Position numbers and translations under genes: made by a program. A DNA stretch of 64,000 nucleotides, from positions 24,079,407 to 24,143,406 of the forward strand of contig NC_079515.1 of the NCBI RefSeq assembly GCF_000801105.2. Reading direction: 5' to 3'. Under the pieces are notes generated by a model. The model ran no database searches and was not told where the DNA came from. It worked only from the letters and a program-made list of their open reading frames with translations. This DNA is from Raphanus sativus (lineage: Eukaryota; Streptophyta; Magnoliopsida; Brassicales; Brassicaceae). Shown piece by piece: positions 21,967 through 35,044 of this stretch (within the stretch, counting starts at the first letter, position 1; each line of letters begins with the position of its first letter).

Positions 21967-22879
21967 CTAGGTAATTATCATGTACTTATGCACTGTTATA
22001 AATATTTTCAAAATAAATATATTATAATAACTGATTAATATTTTACTTCAATTCAAAAATATTTGTAATTTATAATAATAATATTATATCTTCTAAATTA
22101 GACACTTGATTTTGTATATATAATATATAGTCGGTTTATTTATCAATTGAATATATCACATTGAATTTACTTTTCATAATTTAACCATAATATATTTTTC
22201 TAGATATATTAAAATTTTGATTAATTTTTTATATATAATGATCTTTAAGTAATATTTTCTATAATATAATATTTTTTTTGAGAATCAAATATACAAAATA
22301 AACTAAAGTGCAGATTGACTAAAAATCACATAAAAGCATATAAAGATAATATTTTGAATCTGATGCATGTATATTTCACAAAATAAATTATGTTTTAAAA
22401 TTTGTTAATATTTTTGTTTTATTTAACATGTTCTAAGGTATTTATAATTTATGCGTGTAATAAGAAACAAAATATTATTATAAAGTAATATTTTTATTAT
22501 TTTCCTTAATATCAAAATTATTTTTGTTAATTTTTTTATGAAATCACATTATATATAAATATTATTATAAAATCATTTTTAAAATTTGTAAAAATTTTAC
22601 CTTTTTACTATATATGTATTGGAAAAATAAAAGTTAAATTAAACTAAAATATAATTAACAGAAATTACTAAAGAAAAGGAAAATAAATTTAATAATCATA
22701 ACTAAATGTAATATTTTTAGTTCATTAGATCTATCTCTATAACTAATCATCATAAGAATTAACATGAGCACGAAACTTCTTCGTTAATATTTTAGAAACT
22801 GAGAATCTATTATATCATATGGGTTGATGATGAAATAAACTATAGATAAATGGGATTCTAAAGTTGAAAGAGACTTGGT
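21697..22879. other. AT-rich spacer with a (TA)n microsatellite
   Basis: It contains a perfect TA run at 21935-21962 and very AT-rich sequence to the next MITE. No gene is seen. Confidence 0.6.
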
Positions 22880-22888
22880 TTACCCTAA

Positions 22889-23572
22889 GAGAAATACTTG
22901 GGTTCACCCCTAGAGTGAACCTTTAGGTTCACCCAACCAATAAGATTTTGTTATTTCATATTCGGTATCTTTTAAAAAAGGAAATAAAATATTGCCAAGT
23001 TTTATTTTGAAATAAAAAATAAATAGAAAATAATAGTAGTCGCAAAAAAAGATTTTATATTTAAAATACCGCCAGCAAAACACTAAACCCTAAACTCTAA
23101 ACCTTAAATCATAAACCTTAAATCCATGGTAAACCCTTGGATAAATCCTAAATCTTTGGATTTTTTTAACAAAATATTTTTAACACGATCAACAAAACAC
23201 TAAACCCTAAACCCTAAATACTAAACCGTAAACCCTTGGGTAAATCATAAACCCTTGGATAAATCGTAAACCGTAGGATTTAGAATTTATCCAAGCATCT
23301 TAGATTTACCAAGGGTTTAGGGTTTATCCAGGGGTTTAGGATTTAAGATTTAGGGTTTAGGGTTTAGTATTTGGCTGATGATATTAAAAATATATTTTAA
23401 ACGTATTTTTGTTTGCAATTAATATTAATTTTTATTTTTTACTTTAAAAATATTAGTATATTTTGACAATATTTTGTTTCTTTTTAAAAAAGATACTGAA
23501 TATAAAATAACGAAATTCTATTGGTTGGATAAACCTAAAAATTCACTCTAGGGGTGAACCCAAGAATTTCTC
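22889..23572. mobile_element. MULE-type MITE with telomere-like interior, copy 2
   Basis: Same family as 11959-12634: it begins GAGAAATACTTGGGTTCACC and ends with the complement of GAGAAATTCTTGGGTTCACC. The perfect 9-bp target duplication TTACCCTAA lies at 22880-22888 and 23573-23581. The interior carries CCCTAAA-type repeats in one orientation (about 23076-23280) and the AGGGTTTAGG complement after 23280, so the telomere-like tract is itself part of the foldback. Confidence 0.93.
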
Positions 23573-23581
23573 TTACCCTAA

Positions 23582-25320
23582 TGGACTTCTTACATCATAG
23601 TTCATGTAATTTCTAACTTGGCACTCCTAACAAGACTACAAGGCACCGTGACACTACTGGTTGTAAATTAGTTGGGCTTTTGTGGACTTGTTTTCGATGC
23701 CTGTATCGGTTATGAATCCAGATTAAATTTTAGTTGGGTCTTTTATGGACTGATTTTGAGGCTTGTGTCGGCTATGTATCCGCAATTCCACATGATGAAA
23801 ACTAAAAAGTGAGAAGAGGTTAAACTTTTTTGTTGTTTTGTTTTGTGGTGGGTAAATCTAGTATGTGAAAACGAGCAGGCTTTCACCATCTCGCCTGGTT
23901 CTGTCAGGCTGGTCCATCTTTATTTTGTCAACCAGAAAAGAATTAATTGGACCTGCCTGGTCCTTTTGGCAGACAACGATAATTTGTGTCATCTCTAGGC
24001 TCATAGCCTGGTCCATTTACCAAACGACATAACACAAATTTGTGTTCATCTCTCAAACCGTTCTCGATTTTTCCCATGATTGAATGAGTCTTGGAATCTT
24101 TTCATTATTTCAGTTAGTTCATGATGAATCTTTTGAATTTTGTATCATACAGAACACATGTTAAACAATAATTAGTTGTGTAACTAGAAGTTTGCAACTA
24201 GTAATCATTTTGGCGAACTTTTTGAAATTGGTTTATAATGCCATTTTCGTTTTTTAAGTCTGTTAGTATGACTCTAATTTTAAGATAAGTAAAGTTTAAT
24301 TATGTCATGTTTCTTTTAGTAGAATAGATATATAAAATTCTTCACAACACAAAATGTAATGGTTGCAAAAATGTTTATCTGTATAGATTTTATTCGATTT
24401 ATGATATTATGATAAATCAACAGTTTTAATTGTCTTTAGTTTATTGGTTACTCATTTGTACTTATATGTTGAACCAATCAAAATGTTATATTATATAACA
24501 TATCCGTCAATTAATATTTTAACTATATTAACAAATTTTGATTTATTTGTTTATAAATTAAAACACCAATTAATATGTTTATATATATTAAGAAATATAT
24601 CTTTTCAAAATAAAACATTTTATGTTGTACTTCTATTTTAATAAAATAGGATAGATGTATTTCTAAAATTTTTTATATTCCAATTATATTCCACTTCTAT
24701 GTTATGTTTAGAAAATACTAAATTGAAATTTATTTGTTATACTCTAATAATTCAAGTATATATGTGTGAATTATCTTAATCATAAATTATTTAATATATA
24801 TTTGAAAGTTAAATTTATATGTTTCAGTAACCGTTTACAGTTTATATATTGTATGTGAAATGAAATAATAATATACATTAATATATAAAAACTAAACTTT
24901 ACATGTCACATTTTGAATAAATCTGTTTAATTTTATTATAAAATTTGATAAAAGAATAATTTGGTTAGAAAATAATCCAAATAGAAAATCATGGTAAGTT
25001 TGATTAGAGAATAATCTAACAAAATAAATGAATTGTGATGAATCGCTATATATTTCACCCTACAACAACAAAAAAGGTCCAACAAATTTATAGGGTGATC
25101 AATAGGGCTATTCGATAAAGATTTTTCAACATTAGAATCGAACTTGGGTCAGTATAATATTTCAACTCTGTTGTCGAAAAAGAATATATAGTAGTCACAC
25201 ATCCGAATTCGTATCTCTTAAGTAACTCGTACACCGTACGAATCAAGTGGGCTAGTATATATGTTGGTGTTTTCTGTTTTGATTTGGAAGCATGGCAGCA
25301 ACAGCAGCTATAACTTTAAA
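23582..25320. other. AT-rich intergenic sequence
   Basis: No coding sequence was recognised. A tract at about 23640-24060 contains repeated 'ggctggtcca/cctggtcc' words and may be an old repeat that I cannot classify. Confidence 0.4.
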
Positions 25321-25339
25321 AATAAAACATGGCAGCAAC

Positions 25340-25649
25340 ACTATCATCTTATCGTGTTGGAAACAAAGAAACAATGTGCTACATAACCATATCGTCCTGC
25401 CTCCCACTGCCATATTCAAGCTCATCGACAGGGAAATGCGTAACACTATAACAGCTAGGAGGGGTAGGAAGCACTTCCTTACCCTTATGACTAAGTGGCT
25501 GCGATGACTCTGTGTCTTCTCATCTACAACTTTGTTGCAACCTTATTTTTTCTCCTTTTTTTGCCAATGATGTAACATAATCTAGATACACATTGCTTGT
25601 AAATCTCTTTTCATTTCTATGATATTTACCTTTTAGCAAAAAAAAAAAA
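25340..25649 (+). mobile_element. 5'-truncated LINE 3' end
   Basis: It encodes the C-terminal tail of a plant L1-type LINE reverse transcriptase protein: CWKQRNNVLHNHIVLPP, then IFKLIDREMRN and a basic ITARRGRKHF before a stop. A 3'-UTR and an A tail ending at 25649 follow. The 13-bp target duplication ACATGGCAGCAAC is exact (25327-25339, 25650-25662). Only about 0.3 kb was inserted, the usual result of incomplete reverse transcription. Confidence 0.9.
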
Positions 25650-25979
25650 ACATGGCAGCAACTATATTAGGTTTGTATATGAGATTAACCAACAAAAAAG
25701 ATCAAAATCTTTATTTGTTGTGCTCATTCATAGGATTTATAGCTAGATCGTGGTGTAAAGGCGAAAGAGGACGGTCATAGGGTTGGCCCGCCTTCTTGGA
25801 GAGTCTACACACACGCACGTTGGAAGTCTACAAAGACTGCTACAAAGAGACACCGCCACGTGGGGGTCTAGTTTAGAAACTCACACGACTACTCGAGTGC
25901 ATCAACCTTATTTTTATTTACTTTTTGTATAGTACTGCTGATTCATTCGTCTTGGAAACAAAAAAAGTTTGAAACCTTA

Positions 25980-27370
25980 GGCTTCAAATGAGTAAATCAG
26001 ATCAAAAAATGCAGATTATATCATGCAGATCAAACAGATTACGCAGAACAAATGCAGAAATGCAGATCAAGCAGAACAAATGCAGATCAAGCTAAAGTAA
26101 TAAAATAATATATTTAAAATAAATGTCAAAATTATTTTAATTGAAATTAAATATTTGAACAAAACACAATTTATTATATTTAACAATAAATATCATCATT
26201 TTAGTATATATAATGAAATTTAAAATTATATGAATTTTTTTACGAATACAGACCTGGATATCTAGGAAATTTACCGTAACCGAATCGGAATCCTGATTCG
26301 TCGGATCGGTGAATTTAGTTTTAGGATTCGGATATATGGCTTTCAGATATCCATCTAAATATTGTACTATTCGCGATATTCGGATCCAATCGTAAAAATA
26401 TTTTTTTAATTTTTTTTGTTTAAAAAATATTAAAATTCTAAAGATAGAACATAAATTAAATGTTCATACAAGATTTATAAATATTTAGATGTATATAATA
26501 TTAAAAGATTAGAATATACGATTATAAAACTAACTTTATGTATAAATACTTGAACATACAAGATGAAGGAGTCACAGTTTGATCGGTCGGTTCAGTTTTG
26601 AAAACACTGTACAAAAAAATTATAGATTTATTTATCAAATAAATTTACTTAATTGTCATATTTTATTAAATATTAGAAAATAATAATCAAAATTAAATAT
26701 TTAAACAAACTATACAATTTTTATTTATAAAAAATGAAATATAAATGACCAAACAGCATATATATTCATTACAATAAGTTATACAAACTATTATAAAAAA
26801 TATTAAAAGGATTAATTTATTTAATTATATTAGTTATTAACAAGAATAAAAATAAAAGAAACTATAATATATGTGTTTTATATCAATGTAAATATTATAT
26901 CTGATTTTTATTGAAGCAAAAATAGATAATACAAAATAATATAAATATAATTACGAATATATTATACAGATTTTGTATATGTTTTATAAAATTACTTATA
27001 TTCTATAAAGTAAATTCGTTTTAAAATAAAATATTTCATCAACGAAAATATTAAAATTTATTGTAAAGATTAAAGTTATTTAGTTTGAAAGTGAATAATA
27101 TGAATTAATAAAATATATTCTCTATTAATAAAATAGGCTATCTATTAATAATTAATAGAAAATATATATTATATTATTGTTGATCTGCAAATGTCCAGCT
27201 CATTTTTCTTCTTATTTGCAGATCAAAAATTTGATGTGTAAAATAAATCTGCATGCAGATCTTGTATATTTTAATTATTTATTTTTGTTCTGCAAAAGTT
27301 GTGTTGAATGGCAAAAAAATTGCAGTCCAATGCATTTAGCCTGCATTTGGCCTGCTTCATATTCAAAGCC
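25980..27370. mobile_element. Putative Harbinger-like element with TGCAGATC subterminal motifs
   Basis: Imperfect inverted ends GGCTTCAAATGAG and the complement of GGCTTTGAATATGA are flanked by TTA on both sides (25977-25979, 27371-27373). Multiple GCAGATC/GCAGAAC words cluster near the left end (26010-26092), and inverse GATCTGC/TGCAG words cluster near the right (27180-27355), as expected for transposase-binding repeats. The 1.1-kb interior is AT-rich and non-coding. Confidence 0.6.
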
Positions 27371-27459
27371 TTAATCTTGATATAATAAAATAACAGATAT
27401 TATAATATTTTACATTTTTTACATAACAAAATTGATCGACCTACAAAATTATAACATTT

Positions 27460-28308
27460 TTTTTTTGCCATCTATAGATTTTATTAACAAATGGGACAAT
27501 TCCAAACTAGTACAAGCCCATAACCAAAAAGAAACAAACAAGCCTAAACAAGGCAAACTAAACAACGAAATGGGCCTAAACAGAAGCCCAAACACAAAAG
27601 AAACGGCGCCATCCTTCCACGCGTCTGAGATCGATGCTCAGACTGCCCACGTGTCCGCCTCCCAACACCCCGCAGCACACGCGTCCTTCCATCTTCACAT
27701 CGAAACCAGAGACGCCGGTGAAGGCTTCCGGTCGCCGGTTCCCGTCTTCCAACCAGATCCAAATCGGAGACTCTCCTCCGTCATCAGTGCCGACGAGAAC
27801 CCACCTCCGACAACAGTATCGAAGGTATATGATTCCCTCAACTCGCAAACTTCCGGCTAAAGACCGCCGCTGAAAGAACGACGCGTCACCGGAGCACTCG
27901 ATTGGCATGCGTCTATCACGCATCCAACTTCATCACCATCACACCTTCCAGCGAAGAGCTTCACCGATTGAACTCGATAGCTCTTCCTGGATTTGAATCT
28001 TCGAAGACGCCAAGGAACCACCGAAAGCCGGCCGCCAGCACCAAAAAGAAAGTGATGACGTCAGAGACAAAGCCGGACGACCACCATAGGTAAGCGCGCC
28101 GCCAGAGTCAAGAGTCGGACAAAAAAACGAGCCGCTATAGTACTAAGCTAGAAAAAGAAAACTAGGAAAGGCAAAACGGAGAACCTGGCCGACGGTGGCT
28201 ACGGTAGCCCACCTGTCAGCCGGTGACGGAAATCGCGGCGGAGCTTTCTTCTAGAGAGAGGTTGGAGCTTTCTCGTCTAGAGAGAGAACTCTTCAGTAAA
28301 AGAAAATC
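27460..28308 (-). mobile_element. LINE-derived insertion with internal deletion
   Basis: On the minus strand the insertion starts near 28308 with a CT/GA-rich leader and GC-rich 5' region (a fragment at 27923-27576 reads RRWVLVGTDDGGESPIWIW). It ends in a poly(A) tail seen as T residues at about 27457-27466. The duplication ACAAAATTATAACATTT is present on both sides (27443-27459, 28309-28325). The leader resembles crucifer LINE 5' sequences, but endonuclease and reverse transcriptase are absent, so it is a non-autonomous or deleted copy. Confidence 0.75.
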
Positions 28309-28654
28309 ACAAAATTATAACATTTCAAATACGATATCATCATTGCACTAAAAATTATATATTGAGGTTATTGTTATTTAATTTATAACTAATGAAGATA
28401 TTATAATTTATTGATGTTATGGGAAAAAACTACTCAAAGTCTTAGAGAAATATTGGAAAGAGGAAACGGAGGAAAGTGTTTGGGTTTCAACGTGTGTCAG
28501 AGATATGCACGTGTTTCCTCTTCTTTTCCAACCCTAACGGGTCCCAAAACTTATCAATTCTCATCCTTTTTCTTATCTTTTCTATTAAGTCCAATCGCCT
28601 TTTACAACCCTAATAATCTTCGATTTTTATAATTTTGTATATGTACTTTTATTA

Positions 28655-29460
28655 GAACATCTCCAAAAATACTTTTTATTTTGAAGTTTTAAAATGTTTT
28701 TTTCCAAAAGTAAAACTTTCAAACTACTTTCAAATTATTTGTATTGCATTATAGTCTTTATACTTGTCACAACTAATATAAATTCATGAAATTTTTATAT
28801 ATAACTAACACATATAAAAATATAGCAAAAATATTAATTAATAAAAACTTACAATAAATTATAAAACTAGAAATAAAAATACATAATTAAATATTAAACT
28901 ACAAGTAAAATACCGTATTATTGCACAAATTTATTTCCGTAATAACTTTCATATATGGTGTGTATTTTGAAGTTAGAAATGACTCTTTTTATTTATAATT
29001 TGTAGATTACGAGTTAAAAATTGTTGATTATTATGTTTTTATATATTTAAATTTCTAGAATAATTATGTCTTTATGTACCTTTTAAAAACGTTTTTTATT
29101 ATGTTTGTTTTGTAATATTTTTGTTGTCTAATTTTACTTTTAAAATAATATAAAGCTTGTTTTAAATTTTTATTTAATTATATGTATAAAATTTAAATTT
29201 ATAGAAATTAATCTGAGATTTATGCGATATATTTTTTAAAAGTTTAAAATGAAAAATAAAAAAACATTTAAGAATCATAAATAGAATGTATAATTGTAGA
29301 ACCAAAATGTAAATGATAAAATGAATTTTAAATTTGAAGTTTTGAGTATTGAAATTTTAAATATGAAGTTTTACTTCTCGGAACTTCAAAATTGAAGTTT
29401 TCTTTTTAGAGAACAAAAAATTATATATTTAAAATTATAAAGTGTTTTTTGGAGGTGTTC
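28655..29460. mobile_element. Harbinger/Tourist-like MITE (GAACATCTCCAAAAA)
   Basis: It opens GAACATCTCCAAAAATACTT and closes with the complement of GAACACCTCCAAAAAACACTTT. Subterminal words such as TTTGAAGTTTTA are inverted between the two ends. Flanks are TTA and TAG, so the target duplication has decayed or is unclear. It is related to 31305-32353. Confidence 0.75.
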
Positions 29461-31301
29461 TAGAAAAGTAAAGATTACAATATATAATCCACGATATTGT
29501 ATATGCACCATTAGGCCTATGCACCATATAGATAGGGGAATCTAAATCTAGTTATATAATTTTATACGTTGATAGTTCTATAAAGATTTGTTGTGTTTGA
29601 CATGTTTTCTCTTTTCATGACGCATTTCGTGCCTCGAAATTTAAAAACAAATACTTCTGAAATAAATAAAAAAGCTTTTATCCCATTTCCTCCTATCTCT
29701 AGCTTATAATTTCAAAGATGATACTGTCGTTCTGTCTTTCCCCTTCTGAAAGTATGATAGGACTTCTTTAAAAGTAACTTGAACATGCAAATTAACGTTT
29801 ATATCTTTCCATTTCTCGGTAATTATGTAGTAAAAAGTGATATGTATTGCAAAACAACAAAAAATTCTAACGCATGTATCTCCCCAGTTTCTTCATAATT
29901 TGTACCAGTGTTAAAGTTTAAACATAAAAAAATAGCAAAACAACAAAAGTCTCAACCACATACTCATTCAAACTTTTGGAAGACAACAAATAGAAATATA
30001 GTTTTAAATAGCAGAGTTATAAGAACATCCTAAACTATTATCGGGACAACAATCATGAGGCTAACGTTATGTTTTCCCATCTCTTTCGTCAATGATGCTG
30101 ACTTTGTACAAATTGAGTTTCCAGCTATAAAAAAATAAAATAAGAAAAGAGAAACAAGTCGCTCTTAATGGATTATCGCAATATCATAAATAATTGGGAA
30201 AACTGTAAATTTCACTTAGAAAAGAGCTTGATAAAACAATGTTCTAATTCTGTAGAAATAAAATACAACAGTGGGAAAACGATGAAAAATAGTAACAAGG
30301 AGGGACCGCACGAGTGTATATGCACACCTTTTAATCAAGGATTCCCATTGTCGGCTCACAAACTTCCACCTACATTTGGTTTTTTACATATGTACTACAT
30401 ATACTCACGATCCAAATATTCAAGCCGGAGATGGATATTAAGATTCAGCATGTACTAACGCGTAAATGCGAATATGTTAATTTTCTAGAGTATATCAGAC
30501 GATTTTTCATCACTAGATACACCAATAATTGAAAACGTTTGGAAAGAACTACTAATCTATTTTATCATCGCTTGCGCCTTGCGGCGTGTCGGAGATGTTC
30601 AAAACTTGGAGCAAAAACTATGCACGTGATGGTGGATTCGTTTTAATTTATTTACTTTTCTGGCTTCGGATTCTTTTCACATCTTACGTAATCATCACTG
30701 TTACTATTGTTTACAACTATTGGGTCGTATTTTCTTTTAAGTAGTGGTCACAGTGACTACATTGCTTTTAACAAAAAGAAACAGCAGAGTACATTGGTCA
30801 AAATTCGTGGTTGTACTTTGGAAAAATTCCTACGTATTTTATCTGCAGTACTATATATTTTTTTGGGGGAATTGGGAGTGAAAATACTGATATCTTTAGC
30901 TGGACCTTTACGTTTATTATAGTATATGTTTTACGATTAGCCACTCATCAAAGTACTTGACACAACTTATTTCATATTTTTACTTTCACTTGATTCGTGG
31001 ATGGTTAGCATCTTATATATTCCTTTGCTTTTCCTTTTACTATAAGCATTAAATAAAATTATGAACGCATGAAAAACACATAAGTTAAGAGTTTCATAAT
31101 GTTATTTGTTGGAGTTGGTCTTCGCACCACCCCTATCAATTTCCGACACAATTCTAAAAATTGCTTTGATGTGTAAAGACCAAAAGATGACGAATCTAAT
31201 TTGCTAGTTAACAAATTCTGCCGAAAAAACGGAGTTTGCGCCCATGTCCGAAAGAAAGCATGCTTAAACGGTCAACAACTATAAGTATGGATGATAGAGT
31301 C
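29461..31301. other. AT-rich intergenic sequence
   Basis: No gene, RNA gene or clear transposon end was found. A frame at 30168-30458 is open but matches nothing I know. Confidence 0.45.
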
Positions 31302-31304
31302 TGA

Positions 31305-32353
31305 GAGCATCTCCAAAAGGATATTGTATTATGAAGTTTACAAAAATCTATATTTGAAGTTCAAAGATGTTTTCTTTTAAAACTAAAACTTCAAACTTAA
31401 TTTTAAAACTATTTATATTTTATATTTTGGTTCTTATATTTTTCATAATTATTTTAAATTTATAAAAAAATTGTAAATAACTAGCACACATATAAAAATT
31501 TTACAACAATATTAATTAACAAAATATTATATTAAAAATAGAAAATTTAAACAGAAATAATATAATAATATTAAATTTCAAAAGACTATCATATTATTCC
31601 ATAAAATTATTTTCGTAATGTATATTTGATTAACTAGTGAATTTGAAGTAAAAACGACTCTCTTTATTTTTTAATTTGTAGATTAAAAACTAAAATTTGT
31701 TGAAATCTGGTGATCATAAAATTTTAAAGATATTGTATCTAAAAAAGAAAGTAAAAGAAGAAAATAAATATTGCTAAAAGAATCATACAAAAAAACATCA
31801 AAACAACAATTACAACCATCTTCGGCTACACAAAATTTGTGTGAACAATATTTTAGAGATTTTGGAGGTTTCTCATCAAATTTACTTGACTATTAGTGTT
31901 GTTGTAATATTTAAATTTGTGTAAGTCTTCATGTAATTTAAAAAAAAAACGTTTTGTTGTTTTTTTAATCAAACAAAGCTTTTTTGTAGTTAAGATTCTT
32001 TTGTATTTTTGTTGTCTAAATCTAATTTAAAACTTTTGAAATCTTATTTTAAAGTTTTATTAAATTTTATGTGTAAAACTTAAATTTATAAAAAATAAAA
32101 TTTTCATGAGATATAAAATTTTTAAAAGTTAATACGATAAACGAGAAAATATTTAAGAATTATAATTGTGATGTATAATTGTAAGGAAAAAATGCAAACA
32201 AAAATATGAAATTTCAAATTTGAAGTTTTGAGTTGTAAAACTTTAAATATAGAGTTTCATTCTTAAAATCTTCAAATTTGAAATTTTAAAAAAAAAATTT
32301 GGAAAGCAAGAAACTTCATATTTGTAGTTATAGAGTGTTTTTCGGAGATACTC
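31305..32353. mobile_element. Harbinger/Tourist-like element (GAGCATCTCCAAAAGG)
   Basis: Inverted ends GAGCATCTCCAAAAGGATAT and the complement of GAGTATCTCCGAAAAACACT are flanked by an exact 3-bp duplication TGA (31302-31304, 32354-32356). Subterminal TTTGAAGTT words occur in opposite orientations near the two ends. The interior is AT-rich with no transposase, so it depended on an autonomous relative. Confidence 0.85.
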
Positions 32354-32356
32354 TGA

Positions 32357-33723
32357 TGTGCATTTAAATTTTTGGGACGAAGTGAGTTGTATCCACTTCA
32401 CAAGGAATACGTGACCTTACCTGACAAAACCAAATATATGATCTCAAAAACAAAGACGTCGAACTGTGTTTTGTTTCATCTGGATCATCCCAGAGCAATA
32501 AAAATGGCTTAATCAACTTAGCAAAATAATCGATTTTCTCTCCAGAACTTCTAGTGAAAGATATTATAGAGATAAATTGAACGATCTCTATCCTTCTTGT
32601 ATAATAACAAGCTCGATTCGATAATCGATTTGCTTGTTCATCTGTAACTTCTCTCGACTCTAAGTTAGCTATAATATAAATGAGACTTTTGGCATGCTTT
32701 GTCTCTAATCTATTTCTTAATTACTCACCTCACCAGAAACTCCCCGTTCAATATTATTGTATCCGCTTCGTACCCTTCTTTTAATCTGAACCCAAAAAAT
32801 AATTACATGATTTACCTAGCTACTACATTATAACACATCTCAACCTCCTAAACCGACAAAATAGAAAAGAAAAATAAAGCATAGTTTCCATTTGTATTAT
32901 TTGTGTAAATTTGACTCAAGTCACATGGACTCTAAGGCTTTTAGACTTTGTCATAATTATTGTCTCTTTTCTTCACCTATTTTCTCTCTGGTATTGCTAC
33001 ATTGTTATATATTTTCCCATTGCATATTGAACGTGATTGAACTTTTCCCTCTAAAAACGATTCTATTGTTTGCATTGATAATCTGAAATATAGATGAACA
33101 CTAATGTTGATAGACAGTTGTTTTATTTTTTTGGGTTTTCCAAATGTTACAGGGGATAGTTTAAAAGCATAGTGAATTAGATTTGATATATGACCTCAAT
33201 ATTTATGATGTTTTCAAAAGAAATTTCACTGAATAAGATATTATAGTGACCTATTCAAAAATACAACTGGCAACAAATAAGTGTATTTTAAAAATGAATG
33301 TAGTAATTATGCTAAAACACACAAGCTTTTGGCTCTTTTATTGTCTCATATGATATGACAATGAGCATTCGGAGGCTCAATGCATGGTCTGAATATAATT
33401 AAAGTTTCGCATACACAATTCCAAGTGAAGTGAAGATCTTTCAGGGCCAAGGCGTTAGGAAAAAGAGAGTAAATAATTAGTTATTTGAACAACTAAACAC
33501 TTCTTTAGAAGCTACCACTCAAAAGCCAGACGAAATACATAATCAATCAAGCACTTCTACAAATGCATTACATCAATTTCATATATTCATGTGTATATAT
33601 AACTTAAATAGCAACCCTAGTTCAAATGTTTGATACTAGAGGGACAAGTGAAAAGGGCAAATCCCAAAAGAACAGAAATAAAGAAGGGCAATAAAAGAAA
33701 AAAGAAAAAGCATAAGGTAAAGT
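32357..33723. other. Intergenic sequence downstream of the DVL-like gene
   Basis: Mostly AT-rich. The last 100 bases before the DVL stop are purine-rich and would be its 3'-UTR. No other feature is supported. Confidence 0.45.
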
Positions 33724-33897
33724 CTAAATCGAAACACGGTCTCGGTCGTGGTCACGCTCACGCCCGCAGACTAGCATGGCGATACAACGGGCAAGGATGT
33801 AAAATTTGCCTCTCTGTTTCTTCACTTTGTGGTTACACTTCTCTCCGAACGTCTTGCACCGCTCGCATGCCCTACTCGTACTGTTCTCTTCTTTCAT
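33724..33897 (-). CDS. RTFL1: DVL/ROTUNDIFOLIA-like small polypeptide (57 aa)
   Basis: A short minus-strand frame, ATG at 33897-33895 and stop at 33724, encodes 57 residues. The core CKTFGEKCNHKVKKQRGKFY, then ILARCIAMLVC, is the DVL/RTFL domain: paired cysteines, the VKKQR-KFYILxRC motif and a hydrophobic stretch. Family members are plasma-membrane-associated peptides that restrain polar cell proliferation when overexpressed. A TAA lies in frame two codons upstream, so the start is fixed. The tail RERDHDRDR is charged. Position in the syntenic block fits Arabidopsis RTFL1/DVL20 (At3g53232, from memory). CxGRE here replaces the CWHD usually seen after the hydrophobic stretch. Confidence 0.92.
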   Translation of the reverse strand: MKEENSTSRACERCKTFGEKCNHKVKKQRGKFYILARCIAMLVCGRERDHDRDRVSI

Positions 33898-34541
33898 TAC
33901 TTATTTTTTTCTTACTTGGCCAACACTATACTATCTAGGATGTTGTATCCTTTATCGAAAAGTGGATAGTTTTTTTGTTGGTGTATGCTTCTGAAAATTT
34001 GTAGTAGAGATGTGAAGTGAGGGAGAAAGAGGGAACGGTAAGTCAATATATGAAGGGAACGAAGCCAATGAATTGGACCGAGGGGTCATTGGCTTTGGTT
34101 GATAGTAACATGTTTTTGTTTTCTAGAAATAGGTAGCATTAATATGTAATATTATGCCTTTTAGAAAAAATAGTAATAATGTCGTATGTGTTCTGTTGTA
34201 TGGGCTCTACCGGTGAGTGTATTAGGTATTTAAAAGGAATCCCTAGATTGAAGTGGTAGAAAAAAAAACAATAGTGTTTTTTACTTTTATTCGGAGTATT
34301 ATATCATACTATGAATCCTAAAAGATAACGAAGATAATTGGTCGGGTTGTATCTTTACTTTATCATTATTTATTTTTAAAATATTAAATTTTATCAATTA
34401 TGTTGTAGTTTTATTTTTTTAAAGTTAAAGTCTACAATAAATTTCTACTAATTTTTACCAATCATGTTTTACTTTACTTTTAAAGCTACACCAAAAAAAT
34501 TAAAGCAATTTTTTTTCTTATGTATACAAAACCATACATCT
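33898..34541. promoter_or_regulatory. Upstream region of the DVL-like gene
   Basis: The putative promoter of the DVL-like gene, AT-rich, ending at the target duplication of the large MULE only about 650 bp from the start codon. No specific motif can be supported. Confidence 0.4.
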
Positions 34542-35044
34542 TTATTTTATGGGCTTTTTTCAAGAATGACCTAAGAATTCAAGTCAATTGCAAAACCAAC
34601 CCTTTTTTCTCATTACTATTCATCAATGAATTTTCCAAACCATTCTTATGTTTTCGAAATATTTACAAAACTGTCATTATTTTTTTTTTAAATAAAATCG
34701 AAAATTAGTAAAAACCAATTACACCCTAAGCATCTCTTCTTATTTACAACAATGCCATCATCATCAATTTTGCAACCACCATTGAACCACCATGTTTGAG
34801 CTCATAAAAGCTCAATAACTCAATTTTAACCACTTTTTCTCTTCTCTAACTCAACTAATCTTTCATTTCCTCTATATTTCTATCTAAAAAACTCTCACAA
34901 CTTTCATTTTCCTCTCACAAATTTCACATTTTCGAGTTTCTTCATTAGTAAATCGTCAAAGATGCTTTCTTTTGCTCAGTTTATGAGTTTGGACGGTTGA
35001 AAGGTTCGGAATCGAGGTTCACACCGGAAAAAGGTAATTGTTTA

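Noticed and set aside
27432..27860. 142-codon plus-strand frame
   Set aside because: It runs antisense to a LINE-derived insertion, and its GC-rich composition explains the open frame.
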